DNA from: Pseudomonas bijieensis
Lineage (GTDB): Bacteria > Pseudomonadota > Gammaproteobacteria > Pseudomonadales > Pseudomonadaceae
Direction of reading: 5' to 3'
DNA length: 64,000 nt
NCBI RefSeq assembly: GCF_013347965.1
Contig: NZ_CP048810.1
Coordinates: 1-64,000, forward strand
The notes under the pieces: generated by a model
Database searches by the model: none
What the model was told of the DNA's origin: nothing
What the model saw: only the letters and a program-made list of their open reading frames with translations
Translations under genes and position numbers: made by a program
Shown here: one piece after another, positions 45,660 to 55,118 of the stretch
How positions within the stretch are numbered: position 1 is the stretch's first letter
Layout: every line of letters begins with the position of its first letter

Positions 45660-46851
45660 ACGCCAGGCGCGGCTGCCGCAGTCCTTGTTGCTGTTGCTCG
45701 GCAGTTGCTTGCCGGTACTTGGCGCGGTGCTGCTGGCCCCCATCCTGCCGCGTATGCAGGAGCACTTCGCCGACACACCGGGCGTGGCCGTTCTGGTGCC
45801 CATCGCCCTGACGCTACCGGCGTTGATGATTGCGCTGTTGGCACCCGTGGCCGGGATCATCGCCGACCGACTGGGGCGCAAGCTGTTGTTGATCGGTGCG
45901 ATGTTGTTCTACACCGTCTGTGGGGTACTGCCGCTGTGGCTGGAGTCGCTACAGCTCATCGTGATAAGCCGCGCCGGCATCGGTGTGGCCGAGGCATCGA
46001 TCATGACCTGCTGCACCACGATGATGGGCGACTACTACAGCGGCGCGCGACGTGAACGCATGTTCGCCCTGCAAATGGTTGCGACCTCATTGTCGGCGGC
46101 GATTTTCATTGCCGTCGGTGGCGTGCTCGGCGAGCACGGTTGGCGCACGCCGTTTGCCCTGTATGGGCTGGGGCTGGTGTTCCTGCCGCTGATGGCCTGG
46201 TTGCTGTGGGAACCGCGCGCTCATGTGGCCGCAGCGCCAGCGACGGCGCGCCAGGCCTTCCCCTGGCGTCCCTTGGCGCCGCTGTATGCCCTGGCGTTCC
46301 TGGCGGGCTTGAGCCTGTTCATCGTGCCGGTACAAGTCGGTTACCTGCTCAACCTGCTGCATGTCCAAGGGTCGCAGCAGATCGGCATGACCATGGGCGC
46401 CAGTCAGTTCGGCGTACTGGTCGGCGCCCTGAGTTTCCGTTTGTTCAGTGGTGTACCAGCGTACCGGCAGGTGCTCCTCGCCTTTGTCGCTGCCGGTATC
46501 GGTGGTGGGCTGCTGGCGGTGGCCGACAGTCATGGGCTGGTGGTGATCGCCGTACTGATCAACGGCTTGGGCATCGGCCTGATGATGCCGACCTTGCTCA
46601 CCTGGATCATGGCCCAGATCGACTTCCGGCAGCGCGGCCGCGCGGCCGGCGGCTTCACGGCGATGTTCTTTGCCGGTGAGTTCGCCAGCCCGCTGGTGGT
46701 GCTGGCCATCACCGGTGGGGTGAGCAGCGCTTTGCCTGCCGCGCTGGGGATCGTCGCCGGCCTTCAACTATTGGTAGCCCTGGCCTGCATTCGGTTGCGT
46801 GGTCGCGCGGCAGCTTTTCCCTCCGCTGTTGTCGCAGACCCTGATAGCTGA
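45649..46851 (+). CDS. MFS transporter
   Basis: A 400-residue transporter with 12 predicted membrane segments. Segment 1 (SLLLLLGSCLPVLGAVLLAP) is followed by LPRMQEHF, and GIIADRLGRKLLL is the classic motif A between segments 2 and 3. GGAGG lies six bases before the ATG at 45649. It probably takes up an aromatic acid or exports a product of the pathway. The following Rieske oxygenase gene is 46 bases downstream, so the operon continues. Confidence 0.87.
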   Translation: MNVERQARLPQSLLLLLGSCLPVLGAVLLAPILPRMQEHFADTPGVAVLVPIALTLPALMIALLAPVAGIIADRLGRKLLLIGAMLFYTVCGVLPLWLESLQLIVISRAGIGVAEASIMTCCTTMMGDYYSGARRERMFALQMVATSLSAAIFIAVGGVLGEHGWRTPFALYGLGLVFLPLMAWLLWEPRAHVAAAPATARQAFPWRPLAPLYALAFLAGLSLFIVPVQVGYLLNLLHVQGSQQIGMTMGASQFGVLVGALSFRLFSGVPAYRQVLLAFVAAGIGGGLLAVADSHGLVVIAVLINGLGIGLMMPTLLTWIMAQIDFRQRGRAAGGFTAMFFAGEFASPLVVLAITGGVSSALPAALGIVAGLQLLVALACIRLRGRAAAFPSAVVADPDS

Positions 46852-46897
46852 CCTGCCCATTCGACGTTATCAAAATAAGAAAAACGAGGAGAACAGC

Positions 46898-47950
46898 ATG
46901 AGTTACTTACTCAACACCTGGTACATCGCTGGATGGGCAGACGAGTTGACGCAAGGCGGGATGCTTGGCAGAACCATCGTCGAGCAACCCATCGTGTTCT
47001 TTCGCGATAGTCAGGGTGTGATTCGGGCGCTCGCCGATCGCTGCCCGCACCGTTTTGCCCCTCTGCACATGGGCAAGATTGTCGGCGATAGCGTTCAGTG
47101 TCCGTACCACGGCTTGCGTTTCGATGGCAGTGGTCAATGTACGCACAATCCCCATGGCGACGGGACGATTCCCAAGGCCGCCTGTGTTCGCGCGTTCGCG
47201 GTCGTCGAGCGGCATGGGGCGATCTGGGTCTGGCCCGGCGATTCGAGCATGGCCAACGATGCGCTGATCCCTGATTTTTCCTTCCTCGAACGGGCCCCAA
47301 CCCATGCCAAGGGACATGGGTATCTGCCCACCCGCGCGCACTACGAGCTGTTGGCCGACAACATCATGGACTTGAGCCACGTCGATTTCCTGCACCCCGA
47401 TACGCTCGGTGGTGGAGCGTTGTCGCGCACGCGCGCCACCATCGAGGAGTTGCCCAATGATCGCGTGCGCATCAGTTGGTGGGCGCCTGATGATGTGCCG
47501 CCACCGGCTTTCGGCACTCATCTTGAAGACCCGACCCGGGCAGACGTCTGGGCCGAGGTTATCTGGCACGCACCTGGCCTGATGCTGCTGGGCAGTGGCG
47601 CCACGCCTCCCGGGCGCCCCAGGGAGGAGGGACCTGTGACATGGAACCTGCACCTGATGACACCGCAGGACGCGACGAATACCCATTACTTCTTTGCCAA
47701 CACGCGTAGCTTCGAGCAGGACAATGCGCAATTGAATGCCTTCGTCCAGGACATGTTGATCGGTATTTTCGCCGGAGAAGACAAGCCCATGGTCGAGGCT
47801 CAACAGCGTCAGATTGGCGAAGTCGAACTGCTTGGTCTCAACCCTGTATTGCTGCCAGTCGATGCCGGGGCCGTGCGTTGCCGGCGCGTCCTGCGTCGGT
47901 TGATCGAGTCGGAGCGGGTGGCCGCAGAACAGTCAGTGGGTACCCGGTGA
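46898..47950 (+). CDS. Rieske non-heme iron oxygenase (VanA-like)
   Basis: A 350-residue terminal oxygenase. The Rieske centre is Cys49/His51 (DRCPHRF) and Cys68/His71 (QCPYHGL), with the standard 16-residue gap. The mononuclear iron site is Asp158-x2-His161-x4-His166 ([11 protein letters not shown]). It resembles vanillate O-demethylase VanA and phenoxybenzoate-type oxygenases, so O-demethylation or ring hydroxylation is expected. GAGGAG lies six bases before the ATG. The reductase partner overlaps its stop. Confidence 0.9.
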   Translation: MSYLLNTWYIAGWADELTQGGMLGRTIVEQPIVFFRDSQGVIRALADRCPHRFAPLHMGKIVGDSVQCPYHGLRFDGSGQCTHNPHGDGTIPKAACVRAFAVVERHGAIWVWPGDSSMANDALIPDFSFLERAPTHAKGHGYLPTRAHYELLADNIMDLSHVDFLHPDTLGGGALSRTRATIEELPNDRVRISWWAPDDVPPPAFGTHLEDPTRADVWAEVIWHAPGLMLLGSGATPPGRPREEGPVTWNLHLMTPQDATNTHYFFANTRSFEQDNAQLNAFVQDMLIGIFAGEDKPMVEAQQRQIGEVELLGLNPVLLPVDAGAVRCRRVLRRLIESERVAAEQSVGTR

Positions 47951-48903
47951 TGATCGATGTCGTTGTGACCCGCAAGCGTCGCGAAGCCGAAGGCATCTAC
48001 AGCTTCGAACTGGCCCCGGTCGAGGGTTCCATGCTGCCTGCGTTCAGTGCCGGCGCGCATATCGACGTGCACCTGCCCAATGGCCTGGTGCGCCAGTATT
48101 CGCTGTGCAATCACCCGGAAGAACGCCACCGTTACCTGCTGGGCGTGTTGCTCGACCCGGCGTCTCGCGGCGGTTCGCTGGCCATGCACGAGCACGTGCA
48201 CGAAGGCAGCCGGCTGCGGATCAGCGCGCCACGCAACCTGTTCCCGTTGGAGCATGGGGCGGCCTACAGCGTGCTGTTCGCTGGCGGTATCGGTATTACG
48301 CCGATCCTCTGCATGGCCGAGCGCCTGGCGCGGATCGGCGTGCCTTTCGAGCTGCACTATTGTGGTCGTTCGGCCGGGCGAATGGCTTTTATCGAGTACA
48401 TCCGCCAATCGCCGTTCGCCGATCGCGTCCACGTTCATGTGGACGATGGCGAGCAATCCCAACGCCTCGACAGCGCTCGGATCTTGTCCGCGCCGGCCAG
48501 TGACCGTCACCTGTATGTCTGTGGCCCCAGTGGCTTCATGGAGCACGTGCTCGGCACCGCGCGTGAGCGGGGTTGGGCCGAGGCGCAACTGCACCGTGAG
48601 TACTTTACCGCCGCCGCTGTCCCGGCGGGTGAGGCGGGCGGGTTCGAGGTGCAGCTGGCCAGCACCGGCCAGTGTTTCCAGGTGCCCGCCGCGCTCAGCG
48701 TTGCCCAGGTGCTGCTGGAGGCGGGGATCGACATTCCCTTGTCCTGCGAGCAGGGCATCTGTGGCACCTGCATCACGCGCGTGCTGGAGGGCGAACCGGA
48801 GCATCGCGACATGTTCTTGACCGATGCCGAGCGAGCCCGCAACGACCAGTTCACGCCTTGCTGCTCGCGTGCCCGGAGTGCCCGACTGGTGCTCGATCTT
48901 TAA
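47950..48903 (+). CDS. Oxygenase reductase (VanB-like)
   Basis: A 317-residue class IA reductase with an N-terminal flavin domain ([11 protein letters not shown]), an NAD-binding domain ([12 protein letters not shown]) and a C-terminal plant-type [2Fe-2S] ferredoxin domain with Cys266, Cys271, Cys274 and Cys304 (CEQGICGTC, then TPCCSRA). It passes electrons from NADH to the Rieske oxygenase encoded just before it. Its ATG shares one base with that gene's stop (TGATG), so the two are made together. Confidence 0.92.
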   Translation: MIDVVVTRKRREAEGIYSFELAPVEGSMLPAFSAGAHIDVHLPNGLVRQYSLCNHPEERHRYLLGVLLDPASRGGSLAMHEHVHEGSRLRISAPRNLFPLEHGAAYSVLFAGGIGITPILCMAERLARIGVPFELHYCGRSAGRMAFIEYIRQSPFADRVHVHVDDGEQSQRLDSARILSAPASDRHLYVCGPSGFMEHVLGTARERGWAEAQLHREYFTAAAVPAGEAGGFEVQLASTGQCFQVPAALSVAQVLLEAGIDIPLSCEQGICGTCITRVLEGEPEHRDMFLTDAERARNDQFTPCCSRARSARLVLDL

Positions 48904-48965
48904 GATCTTTTCATGAATCCACCTTACCCGCTGCCGCGTTTCGCCAACTGATTGAGGAGTCGAAC

Positions 48966-49538
48966 ATGCAACAACTTCCGGGTTTCAAACGTGTGGTCAC
49001 CGGGCACGATGCCCAGGGCCGGGCGGTGGTCGCGCTCAGCGGACCGACGCCGAACAGCTTCCCGCTCAAGGCCGTACCTGGCACGGTCTTCCATGAGATC
49101 TGGAACAGTGGCGCCAGCCCGGCCTTACTGGACAACGGCGATGACCCCACCAGCAAACCGCTTCAATTGAGCCCGGCCCCACTGGGCAGTGTCATTCGCG
49201 TGGTGGATATACCGCCTGACAGCATGCAGAACCAGGTCAGTGCCGAGGATGCGGCGGCGGCCTTCGCCGAAATTGGCCAGGCCCATGCCGGCACCGGACA
49301 GGCTGACTCCAAGCACAAGTTGATGCACCGCACTGAAACGCTCGATTACGGCGTGGTCACGGAGGGCGAAGTCTGGCTGGTGCTCGATGGCGAGGAAGTG
49401 CATCTCAAGCGCGGTGACATCGTTGTGCAGCGCGGTACCAACCACGCCTGGAGCAATCGCACCGAACAGATGGCACGCATGCTCTTCGTCCTGCTCGATG
49501 GCCGCTTCGCGCCTGAGCTGCAAGGAGAACAGGCATGA
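48966..49538 (+). CDS. Cupin domain protein
   Basis: A 190-residue protein with a single C-terminal cupin barrel (about 110-180): HRTETLDYGVVTEGEVWLVL and VHLKRGDIVVQRGTNHAWSN carry the two cupin motifs with metal-binding His, Glu and His. The N-terminal part is family-specific. It may be a small dioxygenase, an isomerase or a hydrolase of a ring-cleavage product. AGGAG precedes the ATG at 48966, and the stop overlaps the next gene as ATGA. Confidence 0.85.
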   Translation: MQQLPGFKRVVTGHDAQGRAVVALSGPTPNSFPLKAVPGTVFHEIWNSGASPALLDNGDDPTSKPLQLSPAPLGSVIRVVDIPPDSMQNQVSAEDAAAAFAEIGQAHAGTGQADSKHKLMHRTETLDYGVVTEGEVWLVLDGEEVHLKRGDIVVQRGTNHAWSNRTEQMARMLFVLLDGRFAPELQGEQA

Positions 49539-50527
49539 AGCTCAGTACCCTCAAGAATCACAGTCGCGACGGTCGCTTGTTGGTCGTGTCACGCGATCTG
49601 GCCTGGGCGGTGGATGCCAGCGATATTGCTCAGACGCTGCAGGATGCCATCGAGCGTTGGTCGAGCGTCGAGACCGCTTTGCGCTCGCGCTATGACGCCT
49701 TGAATGAAGGCTCGTTGGCAGGTGCCTTCGTCTTTGACTCGCAGAAGGCCGCCGCACCGTTGCCACGCGCCTGGCAGTGGCTGGACGCCTCGTCCTTTCT
49801 CAGTCATGGCGAGCGGATGCAGAAGGCTTTTGCGCTGGATCCGATCGAAGGTGTTGAACACACGCCGCTGATGTATCAGGGCTGTGGCGATGACTTCCTG
49901 GGCGCCCACGACGACATCGTGCTGCCCAGTGAAACCCATGGTATCGATTTTGAAGGTGAATTCGCGGTGTTGGTCGATGAAGTCCCCATGGGCTGCTCGG
50001 CGCAAGACGCTGTCGACCATATTCGGCTCATCGTGCAAGTCAACGATGTCAGCTTGCGTGCGCTTGCCCCCCGTGAAATGAAGACCGGCTTCGGTTTCAT
50101 CCAGGCCAAATCCTCATCGAGTTTCGCCCCGGTGGCGATCACCCCCGACGAGTTGGGCGAGGCCTGGCGCGACGCACGTGTGCACTTGCCGCTGAAGGTT
50201 GAATGGAATGGCAAGTGGTTCGGTCATGCCCATGGTGGTGCCATGCATTTCGGCTTTCATCAATTGATCGCCCATGCGGCCTTGACCCGCCGCCTCAGGG
50301 CAGGCTGCGTGATCGGTTCGGGCACGGTTTCCAATGCCGACCCCAGCGTTGGTGCCGCTTGTATCGCTGAACGCCGTGCCGTCGAGATGATCGAGCAAGG
50401 TGCGCCACAGACCCCCTTCATGCGTTTTGGCGACCGCGTGCGCATGGAAGTATTCGACTTGCAAGGGCAGTCGGTCTTTGGCGCGATTGACCAGCGTGTC
50501 GTGAGTGGAGACCGCTCATGCGCGTGA
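49535..50527 (+). CDS. Fumarylacetoacetate hydrolase family protein
   Basis: A 330-residue member of the FAH family. The metal ligands are Glu140 and Glu142 (IDFEGEFAV) and Asp171 (VNDVSLR); the C-terminal motif GSGTVSN is standard. It hydrolyses a C-C bond in an acylpyruvate-type ring-cleavage product, or hydrates a 2-oxo-pentenoate. It overlaps both neighbours by a few bases. Confidence 0.88.
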   Translation: MKLSTLKNHSRDGRLLVVSRDLAWAVDASDIAQTLQDAIERWSSVETALRSRYDALNEGSLAGAFVFDSQKAAAPLPRAWQWLDASSFLSHGERMQKAFALDPIEGVEHTPLMYQGCGDDFLGAHDDIVLPSETHGIDFEGEFAVLVDEVPMGCSAQDAVDHIRLIVQVNDVSLRALAPREMKTGFGFIQAKSSSSFAPVAITPDELGEAWRDARVHLPLKVEWNGKWFGHAHGGAMHFGFHQLIAHAALTRRLRAGCVIGSGTVSNADPSVGAACIAERRAVEMIEQGAPQTPFMRFGDRVRMEVFDLQGQSVFGAIDQRVVSGDRSCA

Positions 50528-51525
50528 TGATTACCGGCGCCAATGGTTTTGTCGGACGGGCACTGGCGCAACGCTTGCTCGACACGAATCGATTGCGCGG
50601 CCAGCCGATCAGTGCATTGATCCTGCTGGATAAAGAGCTGACGGGCTTTGCCGACGATAAGCGTCTGCGTCGCCATTGCGGTAGCGTCACCGATGCCGCG
50701 TTGCTGCGGCGCGCCCTGGCCGACGGCATTGACGTGGTGTTCCATTTGGTGAGCATCCCCGGTGGCGCGGCCGAAGAGCAGTACTCGCTGGGTTATCAGG
50801 TCAACCTGCTGGCAAGCCTGGAGTTGCTTGACCAGTTGCGCGAACAGCCTGGCCGGCCGGTGCTGGTGTATGCCAGCAGCGTGGCGGTGTACGGCGGCGA
50901 CCTGCCGACGCGTATGGATGAGCGTGCCGTGCCGAACCCGCAGTTGAGCTACGGTACGCACAAGGTGATGGTGGAAATGGCGCTCAAGGACCTGGCCCGC
51001 CGAGGCGAGGTCGACGGCCGTGCCGTGCGCCTGCCCGGCATTGTCGCCCGTCCACGTGAACCCAATGGCCTGCGTTCGGCGTTCATGAGTGAGCTGCTGC
51101 ATGCCTTTGCCCTGGGCGAGCCGTATTGCTGTCCGGTATCGCCCCAGGCACAGGCATGGTGGATGTCGGTCCGTTGTTGCGTGGATAACCTGCTGCGGGC
51201 CGCCGAGTTGCAGGCCGGCGAGCTTGGCGCGTCACGGGTCTGGCAACTGCCGCTGTTGCACCTGTCCATTGCCCAGGTCATCGATGCCCTGGCCATTGCC
51301 TACGGCCAGGAACGTCGCGCGCTGATCAGCTTTGCACCAGATGCCCACCTGCAAGCGCTGTTCGGCAGTTTCCCAGCGATGAAAACCCCGCAGGCCCGCG
51401 CCCTTGGCTTTCGCCATGACGGCTCGGCAGCGGCCCTGATACGCCATAGTTTGAAACCTGCTGCCCCGCCGCGCCGTAAGCGTGGACGGGTGGCGCTTGG
51501 AGTGACTGAACATGCGATCGACTAA
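50518..51525 (+). CDS. NAD-dependent epimerase/dehydratase (DenD-like)
   Basis: A 335-residue short-chain dehydrogenase of the extended type. The Rossmann motif is MITGANGFVGRALAQ, and the catalytic Ser/Tyr/Lys are in VYASSVAVYGG and QLSYGTHKVMVE (SYxxxK). It resembles D-erythronate dehydrogenase DenD and related sugar-acid dehydrogenases. In this operon it may oxidise a hydroxyacid formed after ring cleavage. It overlaps the previous gene by ten bases and the next by fourteen. Confidence 0.85.
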   Translation: MRVMITGANGFVGRALAQRLLDTNRLRGQPISALILLDKELTGFADDKRLRRHCGSVTDAALLRRALADGIDVVFHLVSIPGGAAEEQYSLGYQVNLLASLELLDQLREQPGRPVLVYASSVAVYGGDLPTRMDERAVPNPQLSYGTHKVMVEMALKDLARRGEVDGRAVRLPGIVARPREPNGLRSAFMSELLHAFALGEPYCCPVSPQAQAWWMSVRCCVDNLLRAAELQAGELGASRVWQLPLLHLSIAQVIDALAIAYGQERRALISFAPDAHLQALFGSFPAMKTPQARALGFRHDGSAAALIRHSLKPAAPPRRKRGRVALGVTEHAID

Positions 51526-52297
51526 ACGCCGTCTGGTGGACCTGTCCGTGACCCTGGACAACAACCCCTACACCGATCCACCACCGTTGCTGCCGAAAAT
51601 CGACTACATGGACCATCAGCAAGGCTGGCCGGAGATGGCCGCGATGTTTCCCGGCCTGTCCAAGGCGCAACTGCCCGGCGACGAATCCTGGGCGGCCGAG
51701 CGCTTGCAGATCACGACGCACAGCGGTACGCACATGGACGCCCCCTGGCACTACGCCTCGACCACAGACGGCGGAAAGCCGGCGTTTGGCATCGACGAGT
51801 TGCCGCTGGACTGGTGCCTGCAACCGGGCGTGAAGCTGGATTTTCGTTATCTACCGGATGGCCATGTGGTCAGCGCCGCCGAAGTGCAAGCTGAGCTGGA
51901 ACGCATCGGCCACGTGCTCCAGCCATTGGACATTGTCCTGGTCAACACCCGTGCCGGTGTGCTGTTCGGTCAGCCGGGCTATCTGGATGCCGGGGTCGGC
52001 ATCGGCCGCGAGGCCACGTTGTATTTGCTCGAACGCGGTGTGCGCGTGGTCGGTACCGATGCCTGGAGCTGGGATGCACCGTTCAAGTACACGCGCGAAC
52101 GCTTCGCCGCCACGGGTGACGCCTCGATCATCTGGGAAGGGCACAAGGCCGGACGTGACATCGGCTACGGCCAGATGGAGAAACTGTCCAACCTGGAATG
52201 CCTGCCGGCCCATGGTTTCCAGGTGTCCTGTTTCCCCTACAAGATCAGGCATGCCTCGGCTGGTTTCGTCCGTGCCGTAGCGATTTTCGAGGAATGA
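51512..52297 (+). CDS. Cyclase family metallohydrolase
   Basis: A 261-residue cyclase/kynurenine-formamidase family protein. The metal motif is complete: His70-SGT-His74-M-Asp76-AP-W-His80 (HSGTHMDAPWH). These enzymes hydrolyse cyclic amides, lactones or isatin-like rings using Mn or Zn. Opening a lactone or chromanone-type ring of the pathway substrate is plausible but unproven. The stop overlaps the GntR gene start as ATGA. Confidence 0.87.
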   Translation: MRSTKRRLVDLSVTLDNNPYTDPPPLLPKIDYMDHQQGWPEMAAMFPGLSKAQLPGDESWAAERLQITTHSGTHMDAPWHYASTTDGGKPAFGIDELPLDWCLQPGVKLDFRYLPDGHVVSAAEVQAELERIGHVLQPLDIVLVNTRAGVLFGQPGYLDAGVGIGREATLYLLERGVRVVGTDAWSWDAPFKYTRERFAATGDASIIWEGHKAGRDIGYGQMEKLSNLECLPAHGFQVSCFPYKIRHASAGFVRAVAIFEE

Positions 52298-53025
52298 GCG
52301 CGCCCGCGGTCGGTGGGAAAAAACGCGGGAGCCTTTCTCATGGCCTCGAGACGCTGTTGTCCGGGCACATTCTTGAGGGACGACTGCGTGGCGGTGACAG
52401 GCTGCCCACCGAGTCGGCCCTCATGCGCGAGCATGGGGTCAGCAGAACCGTGGTGCGCGAGGCCATGTCGCGTCTACAGGCGGCTGGAATGGTTGAGACA
52501 CGCCACGGTATCGGGACATTTGTACGGGGTAGCGCCCTGTCGCTGGGGGCGTTCATCGACCCTGCGACCATCGGCATCATCACCGATTCGCTGGCGATCA
52601 TGGAGTTTCGGATCGGTCTTGAGGTAGAGGCCGCCGGGCTCGCCGCCCAACGACGTACCCTGGATCAGTTAGGTGAGTTGCGGGCGCTTCTCGATCAGCT
52701 CGGGCAGCCGGCAATCAGCGTCAATGATCGAGCCGCGCTGGATTTTCAGTTTCATTTGAGCATTGCCCAGGCGACAGGTAATCACTATATCGCCAACACA
52801 CTGCTCAACCTGGGCGTGGTCATTATCCCGCGCAGCCGACTGGATTCTGCGCAACTGTTTCACGCTGAGCCTTTGCATTACGAGCAGCGCATGCAAAGCG
52901 AGCACGAACAGATTTATCAGGCGATCTTCAATCAGGACGCTGAATGCGCGCGTGCTGCCATGCGCCTGCATCTTCAGGACAGCCGTGAATACCTGCATCA
53001 GGCCCGTCAGGAGTTGATGACATGA
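52294..53025 (+). CDS. GntR/FadR-type regulator
   Basis: A 243-residue regulator with an N-terminal winged helix (GDRLPTESALMREHGVSRTV, then REAMSRLQAAGMVETRHGIG) and a C-terminal FCD helical sensor domain. It is cotranslated with the cyclase upstream (ATGA) and with the LysR downstream (ATGA), so the catabolic operon carries its own probable repressor. The effector is probably a pathway intermediate. Confidence 0.9.
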   Translation: MSAPAVGGKKRGSLSHGLETLLSGHILEGRLRGGDRLPTESALMREHGVSRTVVREAMSRLQAAGMVETRHGIGTFVRGSALSLGAFIDPATIGIITDSLAIMEFRIGLEVEAAGLAAQRRTLDQLGELRALLDQLGQPAISVNDRAALDFQFHLSIAQATGNHYIANTLLNLGVVIIPRSRLDSAQLFHAEPLHYEQRMQSEHEQIYQAIFNQDAECARAAMRLHLQDSREYLHQARQELMT

Positions 53026-53981
53026 CGAATGACCAAGGTATCCAGAGCGTCTCTGTGCCTGGCACGGCTTCGCCGTATCCTGCCACTGCCCTGACGATCA
53101 TCGATCCCCGATGGACCTTGTTCGTACGCGTCGTGGCGGCTGGAAGTCTCAGTAAAGCGGCAGTACTGCTGGATATGCCGCAGTCGATGGTGAGTCGAAA
53201 CATCGCCCTGCTCGAGTCGCAATGTGGCGAGCGCCTGTTTCATCGAACCGGGCGTGGGGTGGTCTTGACCGAGTTTGGAGAGCAGTTGTTGCCATGTATA
53301 TCGGATCTGCTCGCGAACGCTGAAGGCCTTGCCGATGACATTCGCAACCTGCGTGGAAAGCCGGTGGGGGAGGTGGTTGTAGGCATGCTGCCCTCCGCGG
53401 TGCGTCGGTTTGCGGGAACGCTTTTTTCCGCGGTGCGCGCCCAGATGCCAGGCGTGAGATTGCATCTGATCGAGGGCGCGAGCGCTCAACTCGAAGAGCA
53501 GTTGCACGACGGTCGTCTGGATATGGCGTTGGTGCTGCGCGAGAGTGAGGCCAGTATCGCAGACGCCCATCTATTGGCCAGGCTGCCCCTGCATCTGGTG
53601 GGGCCCGCCGTCGATCCGCGTCTTGCCAATCGAGATATCGCGTTAAAGCAATTATCGGGGTTGCCCTTGGTCGTGCCTGGGCGTCCCCATTTGTTGAGAG
53701 CCAGGCTCGATCATCTGGCGGCCGAACATCGCGTGGAGTTGTGCGTTGCCGCGGAGGCCGACTCCGTCCAGCTCCAGTACGAAGTCGTGGCGGCGGGTGG
53801 CGGCTATGCCATTGCCTCTGTGCTACCGGGTTCACTGGATCAGCGGCTGACATCATCACGCATCGTCGACCCGCTCCTCGAGCGCTTCGTCGTGCTGGTC
53901 GAGTCGCCCCGTCGCCCCTTGACCCGTGCCTCCCGTGAAGTGCGACGGTTGATCTGCAGCCTGGCCATGCCATCGATTTGA
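53022..53981 (+). CDS. LysR-type regulator within the operon
   Basis: A 319-residue LysR protein with a 25-residue extra N terminus before the helix-turn-helix (FVRVVAAGSLSKAAVLLDMP, then SMVSRNIALLESQCGERLFH). The effector domain is complete and ends in VRRLICSLAMP. It overlaps the GntR gene as ATGA, which is unusual for LysR genes, normally divergent from their targets. It is of a different type from the NodD-like gene at 34762. Confidence 0.88.
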   Translation: MTNDQGIQSVSVPGTASPYPATALTIIDPRWTLFVRVVAAGSLSKAAVLLDMPQSMVSRNIALLESQCGERLFHRTGRGVVLTEFGEQLLPCISDLLANAEGLADDIRNLRGKPVGEVVVGMLPSAVRRFAGTLFSAVRAQMPGVRLHLIEGASAQLEEQLHDGRLDMALVLRESEASIADAHLLARLPLHLVGPAVDPRLANRDIALKQLSGLPLVVPGRPHLLRARLDHLAAEHRVELCVAAEADSVQLQYEVVAAGGGYAIASVLPGSLDQRLTSSRIVDPLLERFVVLVESPRRPLTRASREVRRLICSLAMPSI

Positions 53982-54079
53982 GCGATAGCTGCTTTCCACT
54001 CCAAGCAGTATTCGGCGTGGTGGGTGCCTCGTAGGGTGTCAGTCAATCAATGATTGATACCCGTTGCGAGGTCAGCGAT

Positions 54080-55090
54080 ATGCATCACGCCCAAGAGCCC
54101 CAAACAATAGCCCCGACGCTTTTTCTCAGCGATACCGATGTCGCCGCGCTCGCCGACTGGAGCACCGCCGTCGCCGCGCTCGCCAAGGCATATGCCTGCC
54201 CCACATCGGATGCCATGGTGCCGCCTCGTTCCATGGCCCGCGGCGATGGTATCTGGTTGCGCAGTTTGACTGCGGTGCCCCCCGCTGGCGGCCATATGGG
54301 CTGCAAGTTGATCGCGGCCTCGATGCGGGCGCGATGCGCCAGTTATCTGATCGCATTGTTCAACCAGCAAACCATGGCCCTCAGCGCGCTGATCGACGGC
54401 AATCGGGTGACGGGTTTGCGCACCGCTGCAACCGCTGCGCTGGCGGTCGATCTGCTGGCACCCCAACGCCCGCTGCGGGTGGGCGTGATTGGTGCCGGGT
54501 TTGAAGCGCGTGGTGCGCTTGACTGCCTCAAGTCTGTACGAGATGTCGCCCGTGTCAGGGTGTTCAGCCCAACGCCGGCGAGCCGTGAGCGGTTTGCCGA
54601 AAGCTTCAGGCCGGGGCTGGATATCCAGGCGGTGGGCACTGCGCAAGAAGCCGTACAGGACTGCGATGTGCTGATTTGTGCTGCTCGCAGTCGTGACGAG
54701 TCTCCCGTACTGCAAGGGGCATGGCTTTCTGCGGGTACTACGGTCGTGTCATTGGGCTCCACCCTGCCTGAACAAAGGGAGGTTGACCCGGCCACGATGG
54801 ATCGAGCCGTCTGCATCGTCGCTGATATGCCGCAGGAGGTGCTCCACGACACTGGCGATGCCATTGCTGCGATCAGTGCCGGCGTTTATGTCGCCGACAA
54901 ATTGGTCGCGCTGTCGGATCTGGTAGCGGGTCGTGTCAGCCCCCGCCAAAACGAAAGCGACATCGTTCTCTACAAGTCAGTTGGCTCGGCACTGCAGGAT
55001 GTCGTCATCGCACAAGCGCTGTACGAGCGCGCCAGGCAACAAGGGCTTGGCATCGAGCTGCCCGCCAGCATCGTCCCTGTCTCGAAATAA
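54080..55090 (+). CDS. Ornithine cyclodeaminase/mu-crystallin family protein
   Basis: A 336-residue protein with the OCD fold: an N-terminal substrate domain (MVPPRSMARGDGIWL, GCKLI, LIDGNRVTGLRTAA) and the NAD-binding motif VGVIGAGFEARGALDCL. Members include ornithine cyclodeaminase, alanine dehydrogenase and imine reductases. The family's substrate cannot be fixed here. The ATG at 54080 has GAGG eight bases upstream, better than the ATG at 54050. It follows the LysR gene after 98 bases and precedes the DapA-like gene by 28. Confidence 0.87.
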   Translation: MHHAQEPQTIAPTLFLSDTDVAALADWSTAVAALAKAYACPTSDAMVPPRSMARGDGIWLRSLTAVPPAGGHMGCKLIAASMRARCASYLIALFNQQTMALSALIDGNRVTGLRTAATAALAVDLLAPQRPLRVGVIGAGFEARGALDCLKSVRDVARVRVFSPTPASRERFAESFRPGLDIQAVGTAQEAVQDCDVLICAARSRDESPVLQGAWLSAGTTVVSLGSTLPEQREVDPATMDRAVCIVADMPQEVLHDTGDAIAAISAGVYVADKLVALSDLVAGRVSPRQNESDIVLYKSVGSALQDVVIAQALYERARQQGLGIELPASIVPVSK

Positions 55091-55118
55091 CCCCTCCACT
55101 GTTCGAAGGAAAATCATC

